This document shows positions 21,000 through 31,741 of a stretch of DNA of 64,000 bases, piece after piece. The stretch spans positions 17,811,477 to 17,875,476 of the forward strand of contig CM035444.1 of NCBI GenBank assembly GCA_020310875.1. The letters are read 5' to 3'. The position numbers were made by a program, and so were the translations under genes. The notes under the pieces were generated by a model. The model did not search any database. It was given only the letters and a program-made list of their open reading frames with translations, and was not told the origin of the DNA. This stretch comes from Ceratopteris richardii. Taxonomy: Eukaryota > Streptophyta > Polypodiopsida > Polypodiales > Pteridaceae. Within the stretch, counting starts at the first letter, position 1, and every line of letters begins with the position of its first letter.

Positions 21000-21425
21000 T
21001 TGACAATCATGATGATGATGAAGATGAATATTTGATCATCGATCCCCCTAGATTTGATCATGGATCTCTTGATTATGATCATTGGTTTTGATCATGATTG
21101 TGGAGTCCTTGATCATTGACATGGTGGTTTTGATCGTGCAACTATGCGTTTTTATCACCATAGATTTTATCAACATTGATCTTGAAATTGTGATCGTACT
21201 TCGTAATTTTGCTATCGAGCTTGTAGAAAATCGTATGGGAGTTGATCTTTCTCTTTTGATAAGGGTTATTGGGGTTGATCATTTTTTTTTAAATCGATGT
21301 TGATTAAAGTTTCTGATTGGGGTAGATTAAAATTTTTAATCATCAAAGATTTTATCATGATTGATGTTATCACTATAGATTTAGTCATGGTTGATTTTAT
21401 CATGGTAGATTATTTTTACACACTT
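21000..21425 (+). repeat. Degenerate GATCAT/TTGATC short-motif array
   Basis: The words TTGATCAT, TGATCATG and TTTATCATGGTTGATTT recur many times at irregular 15-30 bp spacing. Both strands read alike because GATC is palindromic. It precedes a Gypsy pol remnant, so it may be a leader array like those of Gypsy-2 and Gypsy-3. Confidence 0.65.
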
Positions 21426-21639
21426 TTGGGTATTCATATTTTGAAGGTTAAGGAAGTTTATAAGTGAATAAAATGGATCTTGGTGAGACATATATCCTTC
21501 TCAACTGCTGATTGCCTCTAACTGCAACTAGGTAGAGGTCTGATCTTCATAGATTTGATAAATTAGAGGTGTATGAGCATGCCAATACTACACATTGACA
21601 AATGTTGTAATAGCCAAAACTCTTTATGCTCTTATCAAT

Positions 21640-22700
21640 CTTTGAGTGGACTAAAAATGTGAGAATTTCGTTCAAAATCTTAAACAACACTTGATGCCAA
21701 CACCTATGCTTAAGTACTTAAGGTGCCTGATCGGAATAAACCATTCCACATACACATGGTAACTCCAAATTCAAATATATGATGTAATCTTAGCCCAAGT
21801 GATGGATGATGGTAAGATGGATTTCCCTATAACATATGTAAGGATGCAATCAAATAGTGCTAATAAAAATTACAAAACTAAAAAAAGAGAGGGTCTTGGC
21901 ATGGTTTATATGGTCAAGAAATTTCAACACTACATGTTAACCAATAAGTTTAAAATTTCTCTAGACCATCGAGCACTTTTGTACTTGGTAAACAAACCTT
22001 GCATGCTGGGGAGTCTGCTGAGATGGTTCTTGCTCTTGATGTTGTATGACTTTAAAGTAGTGGTGAAGAAAGGAAAAACACCCATGAGGGATAATCATCT
22101 CTTGTAGTTTAGAAATGATGAAGCTGCTAGTGGCATCAATGATGACATTCTAGATGCATACTTGTTCAAAGTGGAGTTTTTTCCTAAGTGGGTAGAATCG
22201 TTGGTTCTCGCCCTCACCTATCGATCTAGCCACAAAGATGTTCAATCACACAAAAGGATTAGATAATTCTAGAAGTTTCAAATCAATGTAGGTTGTATAT
22301 ATCATCAAGAAAACCAAGGCATATTATACTATTATGTGAAAGAAATTGAGTATCCAATATTGATTGATAAATTCCACAAGAGCACCATAGACTCATATTA
22401 TTCTCACATGCAAACTTTTCAAAACCTTAAAAGATATGGAGTACACTAGCTCATCAAAGAAGGATGTGGTCAACTATTTGAAGAGTTGTCAAGGCTACCT
22501 GCATCGAAATCCAATCAAAGATGCCACCTTTTCTAGATTCGTCATCAATTCCAAGTGGATGCAACCTTTGGTTCACTTCCTTAGGATGGGTGTGCATCCA
22601 TAAGACCTATTAGATTCTAGCCTTTGAAGAAGAGAAAGAGAGTACACTTTGTTCATTGTTCGATTGTACACGAAAAGCAAGTATGGTCTCTTTAGAGTTT
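21640..22700 (+). pseudogene. Gypsy-P: RT end, RNase H and H2C2-like module (broken)
   Basis: The plus strand reads the RT connection (LKQHLMPTPML), then ILAQVMDDGKMDFPITY. RNase H follows at 21799-22107, with NKNYKTKKREGLGMVYMVKKF, DHRALLYLVNKPC and FKVVVKKGKTPMRDNHLL; the SR of the usual HLSR end is lost. Downstream come DAYLFKVEFFPKWVES, then an H2C2-like stretch (KDVVNYLKSCQGYLHRNP, about 22455-22520) and SKWMQPLVHFLRMG. These match Gypsy-3 around 34300-34700, so Gypsy-P is a relative in opposite orientation. Stops and frameshifts break it throughout; gag, protease and integrase core are not seen. Confidence 0.8.
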
Positions 22701-23735
22701 GTTAGACTTTAGATGATATAGATGGCAGCCTTTGCTTTCATAATTATACCCAACAAAAATACACTCCATAGCATATATAAAATTGTAGATCAATTTCTTG
22801 ATCTATATGCGCGATGTGGTGTGTCCTCTTAAGTGCAATATGCACTGTGGGTTGCAATTTGAAGACTCAATGGGGAAGGAAAAATAGCATATACAATGAC
22901 ATAGTGAAATAAGAGAAGGAACCTGAAATTACGAGTGAAATGAATGGGAGAAGTTGAAATTATGAGTCTAAACAGCTCAAAAGAAGACTATACAATTTCT
23001 GGGCAATGACTAGGAGACATAAGCATACACCTTCACTCTAAGAGCTGCACTTCGATTCTCTAAACATACATGCTCAAGACTCTAGTCTTCCAACTAGCTG
23101 CTCACGAGAAGATTGGCCAATCACTGCTTGCCCACTACTCACTAAGAGTGCCAAGCTAGCTGATTCCAATTCTACCAAGTAAAGCACAAGAGGTAAGCTA
23201 AGAGCTCTACACACACAAAGAGAAGGCAAGGCTGCAGGAGTGCATTCCTTCCTTGAGTCTCTCTCCCTCCTTCTCCCCCTTTGTTGAAGGAGAGGTCTAC
23301 TTATATAGTTTTCCTGGAAGTGAAGGATAGCAAAAGGGGACAAAATTAGTTTCTTCTTTGGCAGGCTCTCTAACAATTTTAGTACTATGGAAGCTTCCTT
23401 CTTGGTCCACTTTTCCTGCGCCGTCACTATCTTCCAAATTCTGGTATTCGACGCCATCCACCGTCCATGAGTTCTCCGCATGCAAGTGGCTGAAAATTTA
23501 GACTATATGGAGATCTGGGAAATTTAGTCGCTTTTTCAAGTGAAAAAGTAGACTAAATCAAAAGTACACCCTTTTCTTAAAAATTAGACTACTTTTGAAG
23601 TAAGTAGACTAACTTCATAAAATTGGTGAACTTTTGAGTAAGTCGACTAACTTGTAAAATTGACTAAAAAAATCGACTAATTGCTCAACTTAGGAAAATT
23701 AGACAACTTAGAGATTTGTTGAACTGGGAGAATTA
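22701..23735 (-). other. Repeat-rich stretch with a minus-strand promoter-like site
   Basis: A CTATATAAGTAG box on the minus strand near 23300-23311 is followed downstream (toward 22950) by a pyrimidine/purine-rich transcribed-leader-like sequence. Upstream (23480-23735) TAGACTAA/TCGACTAA words recur. This could be the 3' LTR of Gypsy-0, which was split by Copia-C, but no partner LTR is in the window. A short frame at 23074-23481 has no family resemblance and I do not call it. Confidence 0.35.
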
Positions 23736-23940
23736 GATGACTTGGGAAAATAGGTGAAATGGGAATTTAGACAACTTGGGAAAATATGTGAAATGGGAAT
23801 TTAGGCAACTTGGGAAAATAGGTGAAATGGGAAAATAGGCAACTTGGGAAAATAGGTGAATTGGGAATTTAGTCAACTTGGGAAAATAGGTGAAATGGAA
23901 AAATAGGCAACTTGGGAAAATAGGTGAAATGGTAAATTTG
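23736..23940. repeat. Tandem repeat, 34-bp unit, about six copies
   Basis: The unit is of the form CAACTTGGGAAAATAGG + TGAAATGGGAATTTAGG, repeated about six times with one to four changes per copy. It lies between the TAGACTAA-rich stretch and the flank of Copia-C. Confidence 0.88.
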
Positions 23941-24176
23941 GCCTTCTTCATGAGCTGGATCCCCCTTCCACCATTTTCTTGCTCTTTGCTTCCTCTGCTT
24001 CTCCTTTTGTTCGAAATCGAGGTAACTTGCCTTGTGCTAAACTTCTGCATCTTGAAAAGCAAAACAAAAAAAATACATTATTTTAAGGGTGTATCAAAGT
24101 ACCCCATACAAGTTGCCCACCACTTAGACATTCTCCATCCTCGAAGTAAAATAATACTTTTTTTGTTTTCTCTCTT

Positions 24177-24406
24177 TGTTGATATATTTAGGTAGTGATG
24201 TGTGTGAACACATTAGGACCGTCGGGGCACTTTTTTCCCTCTTTAGGAGGTTTTTTTCCCTCGGCTTGTATATATGCCTATTGCCCTAATGGGCTACTTA
24301 TCTTTGTACATTCTCTAGTAATACATTCAATATTGTGTGTTGTGCTCCAAGCTTCTTCTTCTTCCTTGTGTTGTTCGCGTGCTTCCGTAGACGTCTAACT
24401 CCAACA
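24177..24406 (+). repeat. 5' LTR of Copia-C
   Basis: It starts TGTTGATATATTTAGG and ends CTCCAACA, with a TGTATATATGCC TATA-type box at 24268-24276. Confidence 0.9.
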
Positions 24407-24408
24407 AT

Positions 24409-24420
24409 TGGTATCAGAGC
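24409..24420 (+). promoter_or_regulatory. Primer-binding site of Copia-C (initiator Met tRNA)
   Basis: TGGTATCAGAGC lies two bases after the LTR. Confidence 0.93.
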
Positions 24421-24761
24421 AGGTCATCGCTTCATCTAGGGTGCCGTCGACACTCCTCCGTTTGCAGTCTCAGATTTGCACAAAACTTGGTGAGCATACT
24501 CAGGGTGTTTCGGAGATCAAAACAGCTTTGCTGTGTGGTGCCGAAATCGCGATCTAAGCTCGTTTCGGCCTCCGAATGCATTATCGTAGTGCTTGTGCAA
24601 GCTATTTCATCTTTTTGTGCCAAAGTTATATACGAGTTTTTGTTTGCCAATTTAAGCGTCTCAAAGTCTGCTACAGGTCTAGCAGAACTCGTCTGGGTAG
24701 TTTCGTTCAACTTTTTGAGATACAATCAATTTTCTGCATCAAGGTATTTTAGTCACCGGTC

Positions 24762-25870
24762 ATGGCTGAAAGCAGTGATGTATTCCGTATGTTGGCTGTT
24801 GAGGATAAGTTGGATGGTACCAACTACCCATTGTGGGCTTATATGATGCGACATGCATTGGTTGCAAAAGGATTGTGGAACATTGTGCAGGGTGTTGAAA
24901 GATGTCCTGTTACACCTCTGACTACAGGTACTTCAAATACAGGTGCTGGAGCTGATGAAGATGGTGTCAAAGATGATATTCCACAGATTCCTATTCGTGC
25001 TATTGTTTCTGCTGCACCTGCTGCAGAGCAGATCGCTGGGACTAGTAAGCAGAAATCTGCTAATTCTGCATATTCAAAGAAGGAAGATAAAGATGAGAAG
25101 AAATCAGAAAAGCGCCCAGACATAGGCATTGATAGCTTTATCTGTCAAACGTGCCATTATTCCTCATATTCGCTCTTGCAGAGCAGCTAAGGATGCTTGG
25201 GATACACTTACCACATTGTACCAAGCTAGGAATGAGGCTCGTGTTGCTTACCTCCAAAAACAATTGGAGTGTGAGCACATGAATGAAGGTGATTCTATGG
25301 ACAGCTTCCTAACAAAGATCAAGGACTTGAAGGAACAATTGATTTCTACTGATGAGGTTATACCAGATAGCTCACTTGTGCAGACTGTTCTGAATGGTGT
25401 TCCTGATTCATATCAGAGTTTTGCTTCTACTCTTCGGTTGATGATGAAAGGCAATCCAAATGCCTTATCATTTGAGGAGTTAGTCTCTGTTCTGTTGTAG
25501 GAAGATCAGTCCAGGCAAAACAGGTCCATTATGCGAGTTGCAAATCAAGCTTTCCTGGCTAGTCAGAAGGGCAACGGAAAATGGAGCTCTTCAACTAGTA
25601 GGCAGAAATATACTAATTCTGCATATTCGAAGAAGGAAGATAAAGATGAGAAAAAATCAGAAAAGCAGAAATTGTTTTGTAAGTACTGTAAAGGGAATGA
25701 TCATATCATAAAGAATTGTCCAAAACTGGCTGCAAAAGAGGCAAAGAAGAAAGAGGCTGGAATGGTTGTTGCAGAAGCCTCTACACCAAAAACGAAGTCT
25801 GCTAATCTTGTACAGGAAGAAGAATGGGCATTCACTACTGTTTGCAGTTTTGACCCATCTTCTCATGAGC
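24762..25870 (+). pseudogene. gag: Copia-C gag (near-intact, one stop and one frameshift)
   Basis: It starts at ATG 24762 (MAESSDVFRMLAVEDKLDG, then TNYPLWAYMMRHAL), the standard Copia gag entrance. A 72-bp block (25041-25112) repeats the sequence at 25594-25665, and the frame is lost just after it. The capsid continues at 25129-25497 (HIRSCRAAKDAWDTLTTLYQ). TAG at 25498-25500 replaces Gln. The same frame resumes to a CCHC knuckle (CKYCKGNDHIIKNC, about 25678-25719) inside a Lys-rich region. The product is the particle-forming polyprotein. Confidence 0.9.
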
Positions 25871-26166
25871 AGTGCATGTCTGCAGTAGACTCAGATGTTT
25901 GGTACTTTGACAGTGGGGCGACCAAACATATTACCTCGCAGCGTAGTTTCTTCTCTTCACTCGAGCCTGCCCCTACAGGGACTACTATTACATGCGCGAA
26001 CAAATCCTCTTATCTTGTTATGGGAGTTGGTAAGATCATTTTGACTACTGTTGATGGTAGTTCTTTCACTTTGTTAGATGCTTTATTTGTGCCAGGGATT
26101 AAGAAGAATCTGTTATCAGATTCTGCATTAGCCAAGATTGGCTAGGTTGTGAAATTTGTTGATGAC
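25871..26166 (+). pseudogene. Copia-C protease and start of GAG-pre-integrase
   Basis: The frame continues from gag with no break. The aspartic protease site DSGATKHIT is near 25909-25935 and is followed by the LLDALFVPGIKKNLLSD segment. A TAG at 26143-26145 stands where relatives have Gln. The reading then runs VVKFVDD up to the Gypsy-3 insertion point and continues at 50667 in the same sense (RCTIHDLSNGDVI). Confidence 0.88.
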
Positions 26167-26804
26167 TGTTGCTCTAGCACAATTGTGAGAACCACGTTAA
26201 GAAGCTCCACCTCCTTAATTTCAATCGGCGGAAGAGATAGGAGTGAGATGAAGATCGTGAATGTGAGATGAAGTGAGAGTGAAGGTGAGAAGCATAGAGA
26301 TGCACACACACATACACACACACTACGAAGAGACAAGCAAGACACAATGGAAGGTGAGAAATCAACTCTATTGCTCAAGATCTCAATTACAAGCTCAAAA
26401 TAGCTCTAAGCTCACACTAACCAACCTCAAAAATGAGCTCTCTAGCTCTTTTTATAGATTCTAGACTAGCTTTGACCGGTTTCAAATCTAGTGATCGGCA
26501 TAGTTAAAAAATAGGTCCTTAGTGCTATTTGAAAGGGTAAACGGTGTCTAAAAATAACCAAAATTGATATGCTCATTCTACCTAAGCTCCTCAAGCTTGA
26601 GGACTCCTCGGCTTGCACAAAATGGAGCTATAAATTACAAAAAGGGTTTTTCTATGTTACATATGTTACAATAGTGATGAAAATCATTGTTGGAGGTTTT
26701 GAAGAATATTTATAAAACATAATCTTTGAAAAATTGATTCGACTGACTCCCTACTCTGTCTTTACATGCTTTCGCATCTTCTATGCCTTTGGCTACTGCC
26801 AACA
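26167..26804 (-). repeat. 3' LTR of Gypsy-3
   Basis: On the plus strand it runs TGTTGCTCTAGCACAATTG to GCTACTGCCAACA. A minus-strand TATA box, CTATAAAAA, lies at about 26448-26456. A CACACA-rich stretch is at about 26303-26325. Confidence 0.95.
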
Positions 26805-26820
26805 CCCCCCTCCCTCTCGC
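26805..26820 (-). promoter_or_regulatory. Polypurine tract of Gypsy-3
   Basis: CCCCCCTCCCTCTCGC on the plus strand is a purine run on the minus strand, directly before the 3' LTR. Confidence 0.9.
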
Positions 26821-26854
26821 TTCTGTCGTCCTCGACAGAACCTTGTTGTGAGGT

Positions 26855-29383
26855 CTATCGGATGTAATTCTGTAGGAGTTCCTGAGCGAGGGTGTGTTCT
26901 GATATTCGAATGCCTCGAGCCAAATCTACCTCGAGTTTTTCCCAATCAATTGGTTGCGGTTCATCGGATGGTGGGAGTTGATAATGTGTGGAATATACCA
27001 TCTGTTCACAGGCGAATAATTGAAGCAAATGTGTGGGCCTGCTGATGAACACTTCTGAATGGTATTCCCAGAAACCGGTTGTGAACATCTCTTCGAAGGT
27101 TTGCTTGTAGCACGCCGGTAAATATTTGATTCTGCAATGCCAGGCATAACACACCCGAAGCGATGGCGTTGTACTCATGTCATATGCAAGATCTAGATTG
27201 CCATGCTCGAAGCCCGGGGTGTTTACATGAGGTGCCTTGACGCATCTGAAGACTTTAAAAACCATCTACATCATGTCAAATATCTTGACAGTCATGTGCA
27301 CTGCTATATCGTCCATGTATTTCAAGCAAGGGAGCCAGTGACGAATCGTTGCCATCATGTATCCGACTGTAGGTGGTCTTGTGGGTGGAGTGAAGTATGG
27401 GTAGTTTAGCCAATCCTGGCATTGCTTGTTGTCTTGTATCTTAATCGCAAATGCCTTCCAGGAATGGTGACATGGCACTGGTCCCCAACATGGGTTGTAC
27501 TTTAAGTGTAGTGGTGCCTTGGCCCATGTACTCATCATCTCAGGATATTTCTGTAAGAGATCCTTACGCCATTCTGGTTGATAGATTTCTCCTTGCTGCG
27601 CGTCTGTTGGCAAATCGTCAGGCTCAAACTGAGTAGCGTGAGATGGTTTCTTGTCTGTTTCTTTCTCTATGGCCAACTGATATTCTACCATTAACATAAA
27701 ATAAGGTTTATACTGTAGCTCATGCCCGGATATATATCTGCGAGGGGCCAAGTGAGCAAAGTAGGGCGACTGTAAAATTATTTCCTCAATCATTTCCATG
27801 GCCTACAACTGCGCCTCTACTCGTGCTGAGTGGGTTGTTGCAAGCTCTTCAATTGTCTTCATCCATGCGGGAGTTGGAAGTTCGAAAGTCGTTTGGCCTT
27901 TAGCCGTGACGCGTCCGCCTGGGATGGGTTGGGGCTCATAGGCTTCTTCAAAAGTTTCCTCCACCGGAATAGTGATTGTTTCTTCCTCTGCTGGTAGGTC
28001 CGGTGGGGAGTCTGGTCTGGGTGGTGCTTCATATACTTCTATCCGTGATTGAAGAGTAGATACTTGGGCTCGTAAAGCGTTGATTTCCTCTAGGATTTCA
28101 GGAGATGGGTCCGCAGGAGCGGGTAGGCCTTGTGGTATTGGTGCTCTTAACTGCAAGATCTTGTTTTCATCTTTGAGTTTTTGAAACTCCTCGTTCATAC
28201 TGTCGTATTCATCTAGCAATCTGACGTGAACTTCTAGTAACATTTTCATCGATTCTGAAGGCACGACCTTAAAACGACTGGGGCTTAGCGGTTGGTCTGG
28301 CTGATCTAGGGCAGCTTCTAGATTCTCTCTATTTTGTTCTTGTAAGCGCTGGTTTTCTTCTTTCACGGCTGCCAAGTGTCGTCTAAGTAATCCCATATTT
28401 CGTGTTAACGTTGTGTTGTGAATGGTCTGTGCCCTTAACCAATTATCAAGATCAGCAGTGGCCTCTTTGGTTTTCTCTTCACTTTCTAGTTCTAGTTTGT
28501 GGTATGCCTCTCGGAGTTCTTGGTATCTGGTGTTTAGGGAGGCATTCTCGATGGTCAGTGAATTTAGCTGCAACTGTAAATCATTGGTTGTCCTCTGCAG
28601 CTGTTGGTAATTATTTCCCAGAGATGTGAACTCATCTCTTACTTGAGTCATACACGTGAATATCTGTCGAAATGCAGTATCTACAGTGGGTGATAATATT
28701 AACGATGTGCTAAGCAAAGATGCAGTAGGTGTAGATGCAAAGGGAATGGGGAATGGGGGTAGGAAAGTGGATGCTGTGGTGATTGTGGAAAATTGTGGTG
28801 TGCTTAAATATTGTGGTGCCACAAATGAAGTGAGGGGTGGTGCAGTGGGTGGTGATATATCCATATCCCTAGATGTGTCGAGTGCAGTGACTGTGAATAG
28901 TGGTGTGATCGTGGGTAAGTGTGTGGGTGTAAATACAGGATTTACAAAGGTTGACGAGTAATTTACAGAGGGGTTGTCTTGGATGGCTTGGTGGAAAGGG
29001 GAAAGAGGAGTTACAGTGGGTCGGGGAGGTGAGACTGGGGAGAAGGTTAATGGAGGTGGGAATGGGAAAAGGGGTCTTGGAGGTGTGGGGAAGGACGGAA
29101 AGGATGGGGGGAAAACTAGATTGGATAAAAAGGTAGGTGTACTAGGGGGTAGACTAGGTTGAGTGGGTGCGGGAATTGTGGGATGAATGGGAGTAAGGAC
29201 GACTTCTGCTACTCCACCGGAGAAGGAGGATGTTGTTCTGGGAGAAGGAGGGTGTATGGGGGAGACTAGATGGATGGGAGGTGAAGGAGGAGCGGTTGGG
29301 GTGGTAGGTACTTCAACAACTGTGGTGGTATGTACAGCAGTAGTACGGGGTGGGGAGTCGATGATAATGGTGTCTTCTGCCAA
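26855..29383 (-). pseudogene. ORF-C: proline-rich coiled-coil cassette protein of Gypsy-3, two in-frame TAG
   Basis: One frame runs about 840 codons from about 29383 to a stop at 26855, broken only by TAG at 27803 and 27266. Both could be CAG to TAG (the second reads MM-stop-MVFK). The frame may begin further upstream in ORF-B. From the 29383 start, residues 1-240 are Pro/Thr/Ser-rich without enzyme motifs. Residues 245-460 form heptad-rich coiled coil in two blocks. Residues 460-525 are acidic. The last 315 residues form a folded-looking domain (LHLKYNPCWG, NYPYFTPPTRPP, TIRHWLPCLKY, NLDLAYDM, CYAWHCRIKYLPACYKQTFEEMF) ending LARGIRISEH and LLQNYI close to the PPT. No signal peptide or membrane segment is seen, so it does not look like an envelope protein. 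Homologues lie in Gypsy-2 and Gypsy-4. Function unknown; a structural or particle-associated role is a guess. Confidence 0.82.
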
Positions 29384-29469
29384 TGAGCCTTCAGGGATGA
29401 GGCGCGCTTCTCGTGCCTGTTCTGAAGATTGACCGCCGGTGGGTACCCAAATATATTCACCCGGTTTGG

Positions 29470-30267
29470 TTAGTAGACGGATTCTACGAGGGTCATACTG
29501 CGGTAACAGTTTCCTCTACAAATATCGTAAGGCTTCTGTGGATCCCACTGTTCTCTGAAGCCTCTGATGTATACTTCTTCGAATCTGCCTGAGACAAGTT
29601 CCTGTTCTATAAGTGCTTGACTCTTCTCCTCAGTCAATTTCTTGCGCGCCCAAACTTTCTCCATAGTACGATACAATTTCTTGATGGCTAGCGTATAGGC
29701 TGCTGCTTCATAGGTTTCATCTTTGTGTGTGCTCGTGTCACCTTGGGTGTCGGTTTGTCGTCCTTGTTCATCTGTGTGTACATGTTCTTGGGATTCATGT
29801 GTGCCCTGACTGGCTTCGTCATCGCCGTCATCTTCATCTGTCTCTGTTCTTTCCTCTTCAGAGCTAGACACGACTTGTCCTTGTGGTTGATCTCAGGGTG
29901 TGGTAGGGTAGCTTGGCCGTTCGTATTCTTGAGAAAATATTTGTCCTTGTGAGAACTGAAATTCACTAGAGGAAGCATCTTGCATTTCGAAATCAAACGT
30001 TGTGTCTATAGGTTCCGCTTCCAGGTTGGGTATCGGAAAAGAGAAAGCTTCTGCACCAATAGTGGTGGGAACTTCTGCTATAGTGGTGGTAGGTCCTGAG
30101 ACTGTGGCTGCTTGAGTAGCAACTGTGCTGGTAGTGGCCTCCGTTATAACCGGTCTTGATAACCGTATGCGAATAGGTTGTACAGGGGGTTCAGTAGGAG
30201 ACTGTTCTAGAGAGGGTTGTGGTGAGGGTGATTCTGGCACCTGAAGGCTTGGGATAGTTCCTCTCAT
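29470..30267 (-). pseudogene. ORF-B: acidic linker region of the Gypsy-3 cassette
   Basis: Reading starts MRGTIPSLQVPE at 30267 and is Pro/Ser/Thr-rich. TGA at 29893 (likely CGA to TGA) interrupts, and the same frame continues with a highly acidic stretch (SSSEEERTETDEDDGDDE). A helical part follows (AAAYTLAIKKLYRTMEKVWARKK), then GFREQWDPQ. A frameshift near 29520 separates this from a reading LLPQYDPRRIRLLTKPGEY that leads into ORF-C, so ORF-B and ORF-C are probably one gene of about 1,100 codons (inference). Gypsy-2 keeps the acidic part at 11700-11954. No catalytic motif is seen. Confidence 0.7.
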
Positions 30268-30383
30268 TCGCTTCCTTCTCGTCCTTTGCTAGGCTTTCTA
30301 GCTTTCTTTGTTGTTCCCTTGAAGGCTTTCAACTCCTCACTTGTCATTGCTCGCTTGATAGGTAAATCGTAGGCCAAACACAT

Positions 30384-31241
30384 TTATACAATGCGCGTGA
30401 GGGCGCAACATCCATTGATAACCTTCTTTCTTTCCCATCTATGTTGTGCTAAATACAACTGATCAATGATCCAGCTAGCTAGATCAACTGTCTGGGGTCC
30501 AATACAAGATAAATACAAACCAAACCATATTCGTTTGTGAGGCATTGTGAATCTGTCCTGAGCGGGGAAAGCAAAATGCTGCATACATATCCGCAGTGGT
30601 TTTGAAAGCTCACGTGTGATCGCCGAAATCTCTTCCCACTTAGTAACATCCCCACGTTTCATTGGCTCTGGAACTAACCTTTCTCGCTCTGTGGGCGTGT
30701 GGGTTCCATGAATCTTGATGGTAGCTCGAATCAAATCTTTAGAAAGATAAAATATTTTATATGGTGGATCGTTCACTAAGGATGGCAAAATAAAAGTGCC
30801 AGGAAGATCCTTGTTCTCAAAAGCTGTCAAAGTGGTGACTAAGTAATAGCATCTGTAAAAGTCTGGTTTAGGCAAAGGGTCACTGAAATACTCTGTGAAG
30901 CCGGCTCTTGCCCAAACATGCGTTAAATCTTGTGTGTTCTGTAGTCCTTTGAACTCTCTTGAGAAAAATTGATATTTGCCCCAGGTACGGTCATCAAAAG
31001 TCAAATTAGCCTCAAATATAAAATCAGCATCCGCCAATGGTCCTGCTAGCGCTTGAAACTAGTGAGAATTATGATGAATCTTCTCAGTATACCCTCTAGG
31101 AGGATCGTCAATAGGCATGGGTCTTGGGAAACCTTGAAATTCTGGCGGTGGAGCCATCGGATGGGGCTCAACAAGTAAATCACCGATAGTAGCCCTGGGT
31201 ATACTGGTTCCAACTTCAGATGGTCCTTCTTTGGTTTGCAT
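30384..31241 (-). pseudogene. ORF-A: conserved cassette protein of Gypsy-3, one in-frame TAG
   Basis: A likely start at 31241 (MQTKEGPSEVGTS) gives about 285 codons in one frame, broken only by TAG at 31059-31061. An in-frame ATG also lies upstream at 31334. After a Pro-rich start come FFSREFKGLQN, THVWARAGFTEYF, a middle ILPSLVNDPP segment, WEEISAITRELSKPLRICMQ, then KRIWFGLYLS and SWIIDQLYLAQHRW. The all-helical look and the paired halves recall the plant retroelement accessory domain sometimes annotated 'putative plant transposon protein', but I cannot confirm that without a profile search. A homologue lies in Gypsy-2 (12180-12830) and a possible distant one in Gypsy-0 (61353-61979). It lies alone between PR2 and ORF-B with spacers on both sides. 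Confidence 0.78.
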
Positions 31242-31334
31242 GCTGATTGATGTGCTAATTGGAAAAGATCTGCTACAAAAGATTAGCACATTAGTATGGA
31301 AATTAATTATGATCCCATTAAAGTGAGACCGCAA

Positions 31335-31740
31335 TCCCTTTCCATAACCGATGTGTAACCCGTGTAGCCGAGTGTTGTGATGTGGTTTATGGAATGATTT
31401 CTTGCAAACTAATGTAGGTCTCTAGACACCTACATGCATTAGATGATGCATACATTTCTTGATGAGGTGTTATTACAAATGATGGTGGGTTATAGTGTGT
31501 GGATTTTTACAAGGTTCAGTCGTGAATGAGTTATTACATGGTTGTAGATTAGTCGGGGTGGGAGTTATGTTAGAAAATGGATTAGGAGAAGACTTCTAGA
31601 TACGTTTCGGTATCCACTTCCTAAGAGTTTGTGATCGGGTGATGGGTCTCTGCGGAGGGACAAAAGATGATATCGGATTAGGTGGGGTTGAAGGGTGAAG
31701 AGATTTCTGAGGGTTATATATTACATGGCTTGAGGGTCGA
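31335..31740 (-). other. Spacer between PR2 and ORF-A of Gypsy-3
   Basis: No coding frame is seen. The position would suit a splice-acceptor or promoter region for cassette expression, but I cannot point to a specific site. Confidence 0.4.
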
Positions 31741-31741
31741 G

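Noticed and set aside
23074-23485. Minus-strand frame of 135 codons
   Set aside because: No family resemblance; overlaps a TATA-like site and purine/pyrimidine runs, so it is probably LTR sequence.
26142-26378. Frames rich in Cys, Val and Ser in the LTRs (also 49945-50241, 18119-18337 and 63033-63377)
   Set aside because: Translation of CACACA-rich LTR sequence shared by Gypsy-2, Gypsy-3 and Gypsy-4.
28402-29432. Plus-strand Gly- and Val-rich frames
   Set aside because: Antisense of the Pro/Thr-rich part of ORF-C.
26855-31334. Cassette as an envelope-like gene
   Set aside because: No signal peptide, membrane span or cleavage-like site seen in any frame; composition is Pro-rich and coiled coil.
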